A stretch of 64,000 nucleotides of DNA from JBJHBP01 sp050485645 (GTDB taxonomy: Bacteria > Pseudomonadota > Gammaproteobacteria > Steroidobacterales > Rariloculaceae). A program made the position numbers and the translations under genes. The stretch is from NCBI GenBank assembly GCA_050485645.1, contig JBJHBT010000001.1, positions 163,822 to 227,821 on the forward strand. The letters are read 5' to 3'. Below the pieces are notes generated by a model, which was not told the origin of the DNA, searched no databases, and saw nothing but the letters and a program-made list of their open reading frames with translations. This document shows positions 9,776 to 18,788 of this stretch, piece by piece (position 1 is the first letter of the stretch; each line of letters starts with the position of its first letter).

Positions 9776-10969
9776 CTACATGGCAATCCGGCGCGTGAGG
9801 ATCGAACGCTCCGACCACTGTTCGATGACAACGGGCACTTCACTGGCCGGTACCGGTGGACTGATAAAATAACCCTGCGCCGCATCGCAGCCAACAGCGC
9901 CGAGAAACTCCAGTGCTTCCTGCGTCTCAACGCCTTCGGCGCAGGCGTTGATCCCCAGCTTGTGCGCCAGTCCGATCAGGGCTTCAACCATCACGGTCGC
10001 CTCACGTTCTTCGGGTATGCGCTGCACGACCGAGCGATCGATCTTCATTTCGTTGAACGGCATGCGGAACAGCTGTGTCAATGACGAATAACCCATACCG
10101 AAATCGTCGATTGCAAGGTTGATATCCTTGACCCGCAGTCGGGTCAGGATATCGGTGGTGTCGGCATGATCGCCGAGCATGGCTGTTTCATTGATCTCCA
10201 GCGTCATCCACTGTGGTTCAACATGGTATTCGCGCAGCATCGCTTCCAGTCGGTCCGGAAACGCGATGTCCGATATCAGCCTGGCAGGCAGGTTGACCCG
10301 AAGACCGAGATCAAGACGTCGCGTACGCCAGCCACGCAGCTGCTCAATGCCACGCACCAGCACGTAGTCCGTCAGCGCACTGGCCAGCGATGCGGTATCG
10401 CCCAGCTGCAGGAACGCGTCAGGTGTCAGCATCCCCCGCCGGGGATGGTTCCAGCGCACCAATGCCTCCATTGCCGAGATATCCCAGGTGCCATCGGCGA
10501 AACGCTGCAGGGTCGGCTGATAGTAGACGACGAGTTCGTCGCTCTGCATCGCGTTTCTGAATTCGTCGACACTCAACGGCTGAATCTGAGCGTTTGCCAA
10601 GGACAGCTTCTGCAGCAGCTCCTCTGGAGAAAACGGCTTCTGCATCCAGCCAAGAACGTTCAGATCGCGGCTTCGCGCGTACTGTTCGGCAGCGGAAATC
10701 GTACGTTGATCCATGCCCGTCACGAGCATGATTCCGGAGCGCACGCCACGGGCTGCCAGCTCCCTGAGGATCTGCACGCCATCCGCCTCCGGCATCTGAA
10801 GGTCCAGAACGATGACGTCGGGTTCACGCTCTTCGAGCGCTTCCCTGAACGCGCCTGGATCTGTGGTCACAACCGCCTCAAAGCCGGCCTTGCGTCCCAG
10901 GTCGCCAACCAGCTCGGCGATCGCACGCTCGTCATCAAGGATCAGAATTACAGCATTTCCGTCACGCAT
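9776..10969 (-). CDS. Response regulator with EAL (c-di-GMP phosphodiesterase) domain
   Basis: Cytoplasmic two-domain regulator of 397 residues. The receiver covers about residues 5-122, with the acidic pair D12-D13, phospho-acceptor D56 (VIVLDLQMP) and the conserved Lys in MQKPFS. The EAL domain covers about 140-390 and keeps the catalytic signature: EALVRW, LEINET, IDDFGMGYSSL, MKIDRS, AEGVET and QGY. It should therefore hydrolyse c-di-GMP when phosphorylated or released by the receiver. Start choice: the ATG at 10969 has GGGAG two bases upstream and overlaps the stop of the hybrid kinase by eight bases; the longer frame to 11128 lies inside the kinase gene. The two genes form one translationally coupled operon. 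Confidence 0.92.
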   Translation of the reverse strand: MRDGNAVILILDDERAIAELVGDLGRKAGFEAVVTTDPGAFREALEEREPDVIVLDLQMPEADGVQILRELAARGVRSGIMLVTGMDQRTISAAEQYARSRDLNVLGWMQKPFSPEELLQKLSLANAQIQPLSVDEFRNAMQSDELVVYYQPTLQRFADGTWDISAMEALVRWNHPRRGMLTPDAFLQLGDTASLASALTDYVLVRGIEQLRGWRTRRLDLGLRVNLPARLISDIAFPDRLEAMLREYHVEPQWMTLEINETAMLGDHADTTDILTRLRVKDINLAIDDFGMGYSSLTQLFRMPFNEMKIDRSVVQRIPEEREATVMVEALIGLAHKLGINACAEGVETQEALEFLGAVGCDAAQGYFISPPVPASEVPVVIEQWSERSILTRRIAM

Positions 10970-12575
10970 GACTTCTCCCATCCAGCGTGCGGCGAACCGT
11001 ACTGGCGAATTCCGCCAGCGAGAACGGCTTCGCCAGTGTAACCCAGGCAACTGCGGCCTCCTGCTTGAGATCACCGCCGGAATCCCGGTGCGTGCGTCCG
11101 CTCGGCAGCTCATCCGCATTGCCCTCACCGGCGCCGCTGACGGTTACCATGACCGCCAGCCTGGCGTTGATCGCACGCGCGCGTCTGACCAGAACGTCGA
11201 CGCCAGAGCCTGTGCCCGCATCACCATCCATGATCGCAAGATCAACATTGCCCGCATTCACTTCGTTGAAGAATTCCCTTTCGGTACTGCTGAGGCGGAT
11301 GTCGTAACCAAGCACCTGCAGGGTTTCCTTGATGGTGGAACGCAACGCCTCGTCCTGTGCCAGAACAAGTACCCGTTCGTTGCCGGTTGGCAGCGTGGAC
11401 AGAGGCATCGTCTTGACACTGGTATCGCCGGCAAGATCGGCATGCCGTGGCAGAAGCACGGAGACCACCGTCCCTTTGCCGGGTCTGCTGCGTATGAAGG
11501 CAGTGCCTTTGTACTGCTCGGCGAACCACCGCACCATGCTCAATCCAAGACCACTGCCACCGCACGACTCCTTGGTGGTGAAGAACGGTTCAAATACCCG
11601 TTCGCGCAACTCGTCCGGAATTCCACAGCCATCGTCCGTAACGGACAACATCGCATAGTCGCCAGGCCTCACGTCCGCGACCTTGGCCTCTCTTTCGCTG
11701 ATCGACCGGTTGACCACACTGATGGTGATCGCGCCCGAGTTGTTGATGGCATCGCGTGCGTTGATGGCGAGATTGACAACCACACTCTCAAACTGTGCCG
11801 CACTTGTCACCACGGGACCGGCGTTGGCATCGAGTCGACACGAAAGGACCACTCGCTTGCCCATGATCTGCCGCAACAGCGGCTCCAGTCCGTCTATGAC
11901 TCTGGCAGGGTTGATCGGCTCCGCTACGACAGGTTCCTTGCGAGAGAACGACAGCAGTTGCCGCAGGAGATCGGCGCCGCGCCGTGCCGCATCACGTGCC
12001 GGCTTGATCTTTTCGAACAGTGCGGGGTTGTCCCGAAGTTCCTCACCGACCAGATACAGGTTCCCGACGAGCACGGTCAGCAGGTTGTTGACGTCATGCG
12101 CGATGCCACTGGTGAGGCTGCCCAGTGCCTCCATACGCGCAGTAGCCTGGATTGCACGCTGCAGCTGCTCTGTATGCGTATGATCGGCAAACGTACCCAG
12201 CAGCAAGTCCGGCTTGCCGGGGGCATCGCCGACACGAACCAGATCGCCGGTCAGCGATATCACGCCACCGGCAACTCCCCTGAGTTTCAGCGCAACGTTC
12301 CTGCGTTGACCATCGGCGAAGGCCTTGTGCCAGATGCTCCAGTCCGTAACCTCGGGCAACAGGTCACCCGTCATGGTGCGTCCGGACAATTCCTCTGGCA
12401 TGGCTGCCTGCAGCAATTCGGCCATACGCCGATTGGCGGAGACCACTTCACCATGGCGTGACACGAGCAGCATGGCGATGAAGCTGCTGTCAAAGACACA
12501 GATGTTCCCGTGCCGCAGACCACCATGCGGACTCTCTCGACTGACGGTCAGATCTGAAGTCGCCGATGCGCTCAT
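10962..12575 (-). CDS. PAS-type hybrid histidine kinase with C-terminal receiver-like domain
   Basis: Soluble sensor kinase of 537 residues with no membrane segments. Order: PAS-like domain (about 25-135), HisKA with phospho-acceptor H160 in SGIAHDVNN, HATPase_c (about 260-385, with N box VNLAINARDA, G1 DDGCGIP, and GGSGLGLS), and a receiver-like domain (about 400-535). The receiver has a candidate acceptor (AIMDGDAG) and LAKPFS lysine, but the usual acidic pair reads AQDE, so only part of the metal site is present. The ATG at 12575 is preferred to a TTG three codons earlier. It overlaps the receiver-EAL gene and is its likely partner: the pair would turn a cytoplasmic signal into c-di-GMP breakdown. 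Confidence 0.9.
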   Translation of the reverse strand: MSASATSDLTVSRESPHGGLRHGNICVFDSSFIAMLLVSRHGEVVSANRRMAELLQAAMPEELSGRTMTGDLLPEVTDWSIWHKAFADGQRRNVALKLRGVAGGVISLTGDLVRVGDAPGKPDLLLGTFADHTHTEQLQRAIQATARMEALGSLTSGIAHDVNNLLTVLVGNLYLVGEELRDNPALFEKIKPARDAARRGADLLRQLLSFSRKEPVVAEPINPARVIDGLEPLLRQIMGKRVVLSCRLDANAGPVVTSAAQFESVVVNLAINARDAINNSGAITISVVNRSISEREAKVADVRPGDYAMLSVTDDGCGIPDELRERVFEPFFTTKESCGGSGLGLSMVRWFAEQYKGTAFIRSRPGKGTVVSVLLPRHADLAGDTSVKTMPLSTLPTGNERVLVLAQDEALRSTIKETLQVLGYDIRLSSTEREFFNEVNAGNVDLAIMDGDAGTGSGVDVLVRRARAINARLAVMVTVSGAGEGNADELPSGRTHRDSGGDLKQEAAVAWVTLAKPFSLAEFASTVRRTLDGRSHA

Positions 12576-12761
12576 AGTGCCCAATGAATCGCTGCCAACT
12601 GGAACCCGTTCCGGCCGGACCGGAAGCGCCTATCCGTCGACACCACGCCCGACTGCGAACGGATCCGCGTTACGTTAGATCACCGCACCAGATCGAACAT
12701 TGAAACAAGTCACACTAGGCACTCCCACAGATCATTCCAATACACGAAATCGCGGATAAAA

Positions 12762-13976
12762 ATGCCATTTTTCATGCGCTTACAACAAACAAAACCACCC
12801 TGCGAACTGAACACGAAACAGATCACTTTCAACCGTTATCGAGAATTCGTTCACAAGTTTCCGCAATCAGACGCGCTACACTCCTGCGCTTGTGTCGCTG
12901 ACCAGATCGGCCCCGCGGTGAATCCCGACTACGCATCAACTTCGCTGTCGAGAACCATAGCAAGCACCGCTACGCTGAAGCTTGCCGGTATTCATGCGCT
13001 GGATCTCTTCTACACCCCCCTGGAAGAACGCTTCGAGCGTCTGACCAGACTGGCGCGACGTGCCATCGGAACGCCGGTTGCAGCCATTACCGTACTCAAT
13101 CATGAGAAGCAGTGGTTCAAGTCGGTCAACGGCTGGGTGGTGACCGAACTGCCTCTGGATCGCAGCCTGTGTGTCTGGACCATCCAGGGCGATGGGCCGC
13201 TGATCATCGAGGACACACGGCGCGATGAACGGACCGTCCGGCACGCGCTCGTCGCATCAGCCCCCCGCTTCAGGTTCTATGCCGGTGTTCCGTTGACCGA
13301 CGAGCATGGCAACCCCGCCGGCACCTTCTGCGTGTTTGATGTGAAGCCACGCCGTATGAATCCTGATGAGCATCAGACGCTGAAGGACCTGGCCGGTCTG
13401 GCACAGAAGGAATTTCTCGCGGACCGTCTGGCCGCGGCGCACGCCGCTCTGGCGTCCAAGCTCGGAGCAGCCCGCCGTGAGGCGATGATCGACCCGCTGA
13501 CGCGTCTGTGGAACCGCCGCGGCGCTACGACGCTGCTCGACGCCGCGCTGGAAGCCGGTGAAGCCAATGGTGAACCGGTCGCTATCGCGATGATGGACCT
13601 GGACAACTTCAAGTACGTGAACGACAGGTATGGCCACCAGACCGGCGATGAGGTTCTTCGCAGAATCGGCTCGCGTCTGGTATCCGCCGTGCGCGGTGAG
13701 GATCCGGTTTGCAGACTCGGGGGCGATGAATTCATGGTCATCATGCCCGGCGCGGATGCTTTAACCTGTCAGCTCGTAGTGGACCGTCTGATGGCCAGCC
13801 TCAGCACAGCCCCGCTGCCAACACGTCGTGGAGCGCTGCCCATTCACATGAGCGCCGGTTTCAGCGTACGCGACCCGGGTGAGCACGTCTCGGCTGAGCA
13901 GCTGCTGGACCGTACCGATCGGGCGCTGATGCGATCAAAATCCGATGGCCGCAATCGCGTACGTGCTGCCAGCTGA
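12762..13976 (+). CDS. GAF-GGDEF diguanylate cyclase
   Basis: Cytoplasmic enzyme of up to 404 residues that makes c-di-GMP from two GTP. A GAF domain covers about 85-215 (PVAAITVLNHEKQWFKS, FYAGVPLTDEHGNPAGTFCV). The GGDEF domain covers about 240-400, with an intact GGDEF at 320-324 and an RxxD inhibitory site (RGED, 311-314) five residues before it, so product inhibition is expected. The start is uncertain: the first ATG (12762) sits inside a 15-base AT-rich palindrome at 12758-12772 and the first 50 residues look poorly conserved. An in-frame GTG at 12918 would give a more typical protein. It lies divergently upstream of the kinase/EAL operon, opposing its activity. Confidence 0.88.
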   Translation: MPFFMRLQQTKPPCELNTKQITFNRYREFVHKFPQSDALHSCACVADQIGPAVNPDYASTSLSRTIASTATLKLAGIHALDLFYTPLEERFERLTRLARRAIGTPVAAITVLNHEKQWFKSVNGWVVTELPLDRSLCVWTIQGDGPLIIEDTRRDERTVRHALVASAPRFRFYAGVPLTDEHGNPAGTFCVFDVKPRRMNPDEHQTLKDLAGLAQKEFLADRLAAAHAALASKLGAARREAMIDPLTRLWNRRGATTLLDAALEAGEANGEPVAIAMMDLDNFKYVNDRYGHQTGDEVLRRIGSRLVSAVRGEDPVCRLGGDEFMVIMPGADALTCQLVVDRLMASLSTAPLPTRRGALPIHMSAGFSVRDPGEHVSAEQLLDRTDRALMRSKSDGRNRVRAAS

Positions 13977-13984
13977 ATCGCGGA

Positions 13985-14416
13985 TCACTCAAACTCCCTG
14001 CCATCCTCCAGGCGTATGCGACGCAGGAAAAAGGCGTCCGGGTCATCCAGTCGCGGTGAACCCACCGCTGTGAGGCGCGTCCCGGGCTGAACCATCTCGG
14101 GGCGCAGGCCACGACGAACCAGCATGTTCGCGGGCGCACCTTCAACGAAGCTGATCGTCACGACCTCGCCGTTCTCAAGCTGATGAGTCAGCGTCATTTC
14201 GATGTGCGGATTCCTGAAGCGGATGCTGGCCACAACACCTTCGAAGGGAATTTCCGTATCGAAGTCGTAAACCGCAAACGAATGATGCGCATAAGATGCC
14301 GATGACAGTGCAGCAACTGCCATTGCCATTGCCATTGCCATTGCCATTGCCATTGCCATTGCCATTGCCAGAACCAGCAAACCGCGACAGCGTGTCCGGC
14401 CACTACCACCTGTCAT
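13985..14416 (-). CDS. DUF6152 family exported protein with repeat-encoded signal peptide
   Basis: A 143-residue secreted protein. The mature part has the DUF6152 hallmarks after a signal peptide: AHHSFAVYDFDTEIPFEGVV followed by RNPHIEMTL, then a small beta domain ending in RIRLEDGREFE. Function of DUF6152 is unknown; members are periplasmic and short. The hydrophobic core of the signal peptide is eight consecutive Ala-Met pairs encoded by a perfect hexanucleotide repeat. The ATG at 14416 is chosen because AGGGGGG lies just upstream; a GTG is adjacent at 14419. The gene follows the MscS gene by 21 bases on the same strand and may be read with it. Confidence 0.85.
   Translation of the reverse strand: MTGGSGRTRCRGLLVLAMAMAMAMAMAMAMAMAVAALSSASYAHHSFAVYDFDTEIPFEGVVASIRFRNPHIEMTLTHQLENGEVVTISFVEGAPANMLVRRGLRPEMVQPGTRLTAVGSPRLDDPDAFFLRRIRLEDGREFE
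14319..14370. repeat. Perfect hexanucleotide microsatellite (GCCATT, about 8.7 copies)
   Basis: Fifty-two bases of uninterrupted GCCATT units, read on the minus strand as GCAATG and encoding (Ala-Met)8 in the signal peptide core of the DUF6152 gene. Because the unit is six bases, copy changes stay in frame and only lengthen or shorten the hydrophobic core by two residues per unit. Confidence 0.97.
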
Positions 14417-14437
14417 CACAACCCCCCTTTCCCGCCT

Positions 14438-15778
14438 CTACCGAAACTGGGCATGCGGGTCGGCACCGGGCCTGTCCAGAAAGTCACGAAGGCCTTCCGC
14501 AGACCGCAGATGAAGATCCCGCTGAGGATACGGTATCTCTATGCCATGTTCATGAAACTTGTCCCAGACTCTGAGCAGAATCGCGCTTTTCACGTTCTGC
14601 ACGCCATCCTGGGCATCGCGAATCCAGAAACGGATTTCCAGATCGACCGAACTGTCACCGAAGCCCAATATCAGGCACTTCGGTTCCGGTTCCTCAAGCA
14701 CACGCTCCACTTCGCTGGCGGCCTCGACACACAGATCAATTGCCTTGCGAACATCGGAATCGTAGTGGATCCCGACGCCCTGACGAATCCGCGTGAGGCT
14801 GTCGCTGTGTGTCCAGTTCTCCACACGCTCGGAGATCAGCATTTCGTTGGGAATCAGGTGCTCTACGCCATCCCGCGTCACCACGGAGACGTAGCGGCCG
14901 CCCAGAGCGGTCACCCATCCGTAGGTCCCGGACACTGCGATGACGTCGCCGGGTTTGATGGAGTTGTCCATCAGCAGAATCAGACCGCTGACAAGATTGC
15001 TGACGACCTTCTGCAGACCGAAGCCCACACCCAGAGCGATCCCACCACCGATTACCGCCAGTGCAGTGAGGTCCATACCGACGCTGCGTATGGTGATCAG
15101 CACCGCCAGCGTAATCAGCACCATCTTCAATGCTTTGGCGAACAGCACCTGCAGCGAAGGAGAAAACACCTGCGAGTGGCGGATCCTGTTCTCCAGCATG
15201 CCCGCCACGTACAAGGCGATGGAAAGTAGAATGACAAGTGCGAACGTGAACGTAAGAACCATCCACAGAGAGATCTCTTCCTCACCAAACTGAATCGCTG
15301 CCGCTTCGAGAATGGCTTTGGTGGGAGCGAAGAGATCGAGAATATTCAGCGCCGCGATCGTCCATGCCGTCCAGGCAATGGCTTTCGCCAACGCAGGATT
15401 GCGCACCAGCTGCGACACCAGGCGAATCACCATCCAGGCCATCAGCAGGCTGATGACAATCCGGATGACATGATGCGGCCACTGCATGGTGTTGGTGGTG
15501 ACAAGCAGCATCCACAGCATGGCCAGCCACATCAGTGGCAGCGTGAGGGGACCAACCACCGTGACCAGCGTGACAAGCTGCCCCCGCACACGAAGCTGCT
15601 GCAGAATCGAGCGAACGCGCTTTACGACCAACAACGCTACGCCAAGGGTCAGCAGTATGACGACAAGTTGAACAGCATTGCCAACGACCAGCACATGCGT
15701 CGCAATCCAGGTGACAATGCCGTCAATCCATTCGGCCATCCATTCGGCCACCGGTTGTTCCGCCAACCACTCATCCAT
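14438..15778 (-). CDS. MscS-family mechanosensitive ion channel
   Basis: Inner-membrane channel of 446 residues that opens under membrane tension or hypo-osmotic stress. Six membrane segments are visible; the pore helix region reads VIGGGIALGVGFGLQ followed by VVSNLVSGLILLMDNSIKPGDVI, the MscS signature. The C-terminal cytoplasmic alpha/beta part ends with the family motif IPYPQRDLHLRS. It belongs to the middle-sized MscS group with extra N-terminal helices. The ATG at 15778 is chosen, with GGAG nine bases upstream, over a start 11 codons earlier. It stands downstream of the MBL cluster and upstream of DUF6152 on the same strand. Confidence 0.93.
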   Translation of the reverse strand: MDEWLAEQPVAEWMAEWIDGIVTWIATHVLVVGNAVQLVVILLTLGVALLVVKRVRSILQQLRVRGQLVTLVTVVGPLTLPLMWLAMLWMLLVTTNTMQWPHHVIRIVISLLMAWMVIRLVSQLVRNPALAKAIAWTAWTIAALNILDLFAPTKAILEAAAIQFGEEEISLWMVLTFTFALVILLSIALYVAGMLENRIRHSQVFSPSLQVLFAKALKMVLITLAVLITIRSVGMDLTALAVIGGGIALGVGFGLQKVVSNLVSGLILLMDNSIKPGDVIAVSGTYGWVTALGGRYVSVVTRDGVEHLIPNEMLISERVENWTHSDSLTRIRQGVGIHYDSDVRKAIDLCVEAASEVERVLEEPEPKCLILGFGDSSVDLEIRFWIRDAQDGVQNVKSAILLRVWDKFHEHGIEIPYPQRDLHLRSAEGLRDFLDRPGADPHAQFR

Positions 15779-15868
15779 CAGATATCGACTCCGCACACCA
15801 ACGTCGCACACCGCACTTGCGGTGGCGAAAGTATTACATTGCCGGGCAGCGAAAGGGAGCGGTGGCGG

Positions 15869-16672
15869 TCAATACGCATCGCACGGGGTCGGATCCCAGC
15901 CGCCGTCTCCGGACTCACGTCGGAAGTTCGAACTGGTGATGAATGGCTGCGTCAGGTAGGTGGGGTCGTCGACTATGGTCTGCACCACCAGCCACTGGCT
16001 GCCATCCGGCTGTACCAGCAGGTCGAAATGCTCGGTTACCACCGCATCGGCACTATACGGCACCCCGTTCCAGCGCAGATAGCCCGGCAGCAGATGTGTT
16101 GTGACTGCCCGTATCGACCCGTTGCGCTGTCCGGGCCCGGGCCCTCCGGACAGACGCCATTCCGCCCCGGTGACGCCCTGCCAGCTCGCGGACTGACCGG
16201 TCGGCGCGTCGGCAAAATGGAGCAGGCGAACCTGCTCACCGGCGTCCGCCTCGATCCGCAGTATGGAACTGCCATCCCAGCTGATGCGCAGGCGGCCTGG
16301 AACACGCATCAAGGCAGCCGCACCGAAGGGACGGCACGCCAGACCCTGCGACTCGTCACGCATCCGGTCCCAGGCTTCGGCCACCGCACGGCCGGCGGCA
16401 TTGACCGGCACGCTGTCCACGTCGCCGCGCGGCGGTGTCATCATGCGGTGGCGCCAGTCCTCCGTAATCACCGAGACCCACTGCCCGGTAAGATCGAATG
16501 GCGCGGCCGCTCGGGCGCTGGATGGCCCGCCAGAACCTGGCGGCTGCGCCAGGGCGGTATGCGCCGCAACCAGCATCGCCGGCAGCACGGCGATCACCCG
16601 CATGAACCGGGCATGCCCGCGATGCGCTCGCCACACAGTCGCCAGTCGCCGCACCGTCGCCAGTCGGTTCAC
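15869..16672 (-). CDS. Exported protein of unknown function, paralogue of the protein at 17700
   Basis: Secreted protein whose mature part starts near LTGQWVSVITEDWRHRM. Residue patterns match the protein two genes upstream: an L-x-G-x-W-x3-x-EDW opening, R-L-R-Q/A-W in the middle, a STGEW/SGQSASWQGV-like segment, VTTHLLPGYLRWNGVPYS versus VTTTHLREGFIRRNGIARS, and a TEHFD/TEHFI then PTYLTQPFI/PLYLEEGYF end. Both therefore form one family of lipocalin-like size that I cannot name. A GTG at 16672 overlaps the MBL stop as GTGA and gives a long N-terminus; the ATG at 16603 would give a clean signal peptide (MRVIAVLPAMLVAAHTALAQ). The two frames RLATV-RRLATV come from a short tandem repeat at the 5' end. 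Confidence 0.75.
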   Translation of the reverse strand: MNRLATVRRLATVWRAHRGHARFMRVIAVLPAMLVAAHTALAQPPGSGGPSSARAAAPFDLTGQWVSVITEDWRHRMMTPPRGDVDSVPVNAAGRAVAEAWDRMRDESQGLACRPFGAAALMRVPGRLRISWDGSSILRIEADAGEQVRLLHFADAPTGQSASWQGVTGAEWRLSGGPGPGQRNGSIRAVTTHLLPGYLRWNGVPYSADAVVTEHFDLLVQPDGSQWLVVQTIVDDPTYLTQPFITSSNFRRESGDGGWDPTPCDAY

Positions 16673-17703
16673 CGCCACCCATCCACGCCCGGCGCCGGAG
16701 CAGGTGCTGCGCCGCGTTCGGTCAGACTCCGATAAGCAGCCTCGATGAAGTTTTCGGTCGTCCACAATCCGGTTGTGGACCCGTACATCGGATCAAAATC
16801 CAGAGTCGGCCGCGCGGCCTTGATCTGCTCAAGCGTCATTCCGGCGTCGATCAGGCTCTGCAGCCGGTCGCGCACCACAATCACCATGTCTCGGAAATTG
16901 ACCACATCGCCGAGTTCGGACAGCCTGCCATGACCCGGGATCACCAGCGTCCCGCCCTCCTGACCATAAGAGGGAATGATCATCTCCGCGAGACGGATCA
17001 GCGCATCGATGATGCCCTGCAGGCTGCCCCCGGCATCCAGGTCGATGAACGGATACATCGTGGTGACAAAGATGTCTCCGGCGGCGATCACGTCGGAGCG
17101 ACGGAAGAATACGAAACTGTCACCATCGGTGTGTGCACTCGGCTGATGGACGATGCGTATCCCTTCGCCGTTGAAATACAGCTGCTTCTCAGCGGTGAAG
17201 TAGGTATTCGTGGGCCAGGCCGCCTGCGGCACCGGTACCTGCTGCGAGGAAGCAGTCACCATGCGCATCAGCACGTTTTCGTGCGCAAGTATCTGCGCCC
17301 CGCCGGCCACCTCGCCGGCGAACACGATATTGCCGCCGGTTACGGTACGACCGGCCACCGTGAGCGCGGCGTTGCCGCCAATGTGATCGGGATGATGATG
17401 CGTGTTGACGATGTACCTCAGGGGGGCGTCCGACAGCCGACGAATCGCTTCGAGAATTCTCCCCGACAGCTGCTCATACTGGGTATCGACGATCAGCACG
17501 CCGTCACTGCCGGTCTGTACCGTAATATTGCCGCCGGCGCCGACGAGCATGAAGATGTTGTCCCTGACCTGAAGCGTCTGAATCTCGACACTGTCAAAGT
17601 TCTGCTGGGCGCTGGCCGTGAGTGATGCGGACACGGCGAGGAGCAGTGCCGCGGCAGCTCCGGTGCGCGCGCCGCGCCGCCCGCTGGCGGTCGACCTCGT
17701 CAC
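16669..17703 (-). CDS. Exported metallo-beta-lactamase-fold hydrolase
   Basis: A 344-residue MBL-fold protein with a signal peptide (about 1-32, ending ASAQQ). Zinc ligands are visible: THHHPDH at 101-107, a later His in HQPSAHTDGDS, Asp in IAAGDIFV and His in VIPGHGR. The best match in layout is the periplasmic MBL group related to quinoprotein relay system proteins (SoxH-like), not a classical beta-lactamase. The substrate is unknown. Its start overlaps the upstream gene (ATGA at 17700-17703) and its stop overlaps the downstream gene (GTGA), so all three are translationally coupled and probably act together in the periplasm. Confidence 0.88.
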   Translation of the reverse strand: MTRSTASGRRGARTGAAAALLLAVSASLTASAQQNFDSVEIQTLQVRDNIFMLVGAGGNITVQTGSDGVLIVDTQYEQLSGRILEAIRRLSDAPLRYIVNTHHHPDHIGGNAALTVAGRTVTGGNIVFAGEVAGGAQILAHENVLMRMVTASSQQVPVPQAAWPTNTYFTAEKQLYFNGEGIRIVHQPSAHTDGDSFVFFRRSDVIAAGDIFVTTMYPFIDLDAGGSLQGIIDALIRLAEMIIPSYGQEGGTLVIPGHGRLSELGDVVNFRDMVIVVRDRLQSLIDAGMTLEQIKAARPTLDFDPMYGSTTGLWTTENFIEAAYRSLTERGAAPAPAPGVDGWR

Positions 17704-18590
17704 TGCCCTGATCCGTCCACCAGCGGCAACTCCCGAAGGCGATGTCGATACTCCGGATACAGCGTATGCGCGCCGCCCATTGCCGCTTCGAGCGGAATTC
17801 GATGCTCTCTGGCGAACTCCAGCAAATGAGGGTTCTGTCCCGGCAGATAGTGAGGAAAATGCCCGCGGGGAAACACGACCTCCACCACGCTCTCACAGGG
17901 GTAGGCGCCGAAGCGGCCGGTTTCGCTATAGACGAAGTCGCGACTCCTGAAGTACCCCTCTTCGAGGTACAGCGGATCTTCGATGTAGATGGACCAGTTC
18001 AGATGGTCGCCGTGACGTATGAAATGCTCTGTCATCGTCGCCTGGTCGCTGCGCGCAATGCCGTTCCGACGTATGAATCCCTCGCGCAGATGCGTGGTTG
18101 TGACCTTCAGTACGTGTCCGTGCCACTCGCCGGTGGAAAACCCCATCGCCGTGTGCAGGGCATGTTCGGGTGGATGTGCCCGGCCATCCATCCAGATCAC
18201 CCGCTGGGTGTTCCAGGCAAAATGCTGCAGCCTGATGGCCTGCAGCTGCTGGGTTTCACGGACGACATCCTCGCTGATGCGGATGTCACCGAACATGTTG
18301 GCGTAGTCGGCGGGGTGAACGCGACACTGATAATCCGGCAGCGACAGAATCGACGCGTTCCAGGTCTGCGCCCTGAGACGATTGGCTTCGTTGAGAGGCA
18401 CACCGGTGTAGTCGCCCAGCATGGGGCCGGGTACCCGATCTTCCCAGTCCTCGTGCGCCCGGGCACTCCACGCACCCACCAGATTGACCTGCGCGTAGCC
18501 GGACGAAGCCGGCAGTGCCGCCACCAGGCTGCCAACCAGATACGGGGCCGCGTACAGCATGGCTGCCACAACACGCAAGCGACTGGACAT
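17700..18590 (-). CDS. Exported protein of unknown function, first gene of the MBL operon
   Basis: A 296-residue secreted protein with a signal peptide (about 1-34, ending SSGYAQ). The mature part begins VNLVGAWSARAHEDWEDR and shares a spaced motif set with the protein encoded at 15869: EDW, a VTTTHLREGFIRRNGI segment and TEHFI, followed by PLYLEEGYF. No catalytic motif is recognised. A good ribosome-binding site (AGGAGTGGGGG) lies directly before the ATG. It is longer than its paralogue, with an added C-terminal stretch of about 60 residues rich in His and Arg (ending RHRLRELPLVDGSGQ). It leads an operon of three genes with the MBL protein in the middle. Confidence 0.8.
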   Translation of the reverse strand: MSSRLRVVAAMLYAAPYLVGSLVAALPASSGYAQVNLVGAWSARAHEDWEDRVPGPMLGDYTGVPLNEANRLRAQTWNASILSLPDYQCRVHPADYANMFGDIRISEDVVRETQQLQAIRLQHFAWNTQRVIWMDGRAHPPEHALHTAMGFSTGEWHGHVLKVTTTHLREGFIRRNGIARSDQATMTEHFIRHGDHLNWSIYIEDPLYLEEGYFRSRDFVYSETGRFGAYPCESVVEVVFPRGHFPHYLPGQNPHLLEFAREHRIPLEAAMGGAHTLYPEYRHRLRELPLVDGSGQ

Positions 18591-18788
18591 CCCCCACTCC
18601 TGGCTACCACCGGTAGCCGAACCCTGCCCTCTCGGGCTGCTTTCTGTTGCGCGTCACCGCCTGTGCCGGCGGCTGTAATTATTCAAGGACGCTGTGCTGG
18701 CCTTACGGCTCTTGCCTGCGGATCATGTTAGCACAGCCTTTTCAGTCGCCTGCACCGATGCCTGGCCCTGACGGTGTCACCCAGGCGA

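Noticed and set aside
10812..12461. 549-residue plus-strand frame over the kinase and EAL genes
   Set aside because: No domain; opposite strand carries conserved kinase and receiver motifs in both genes.
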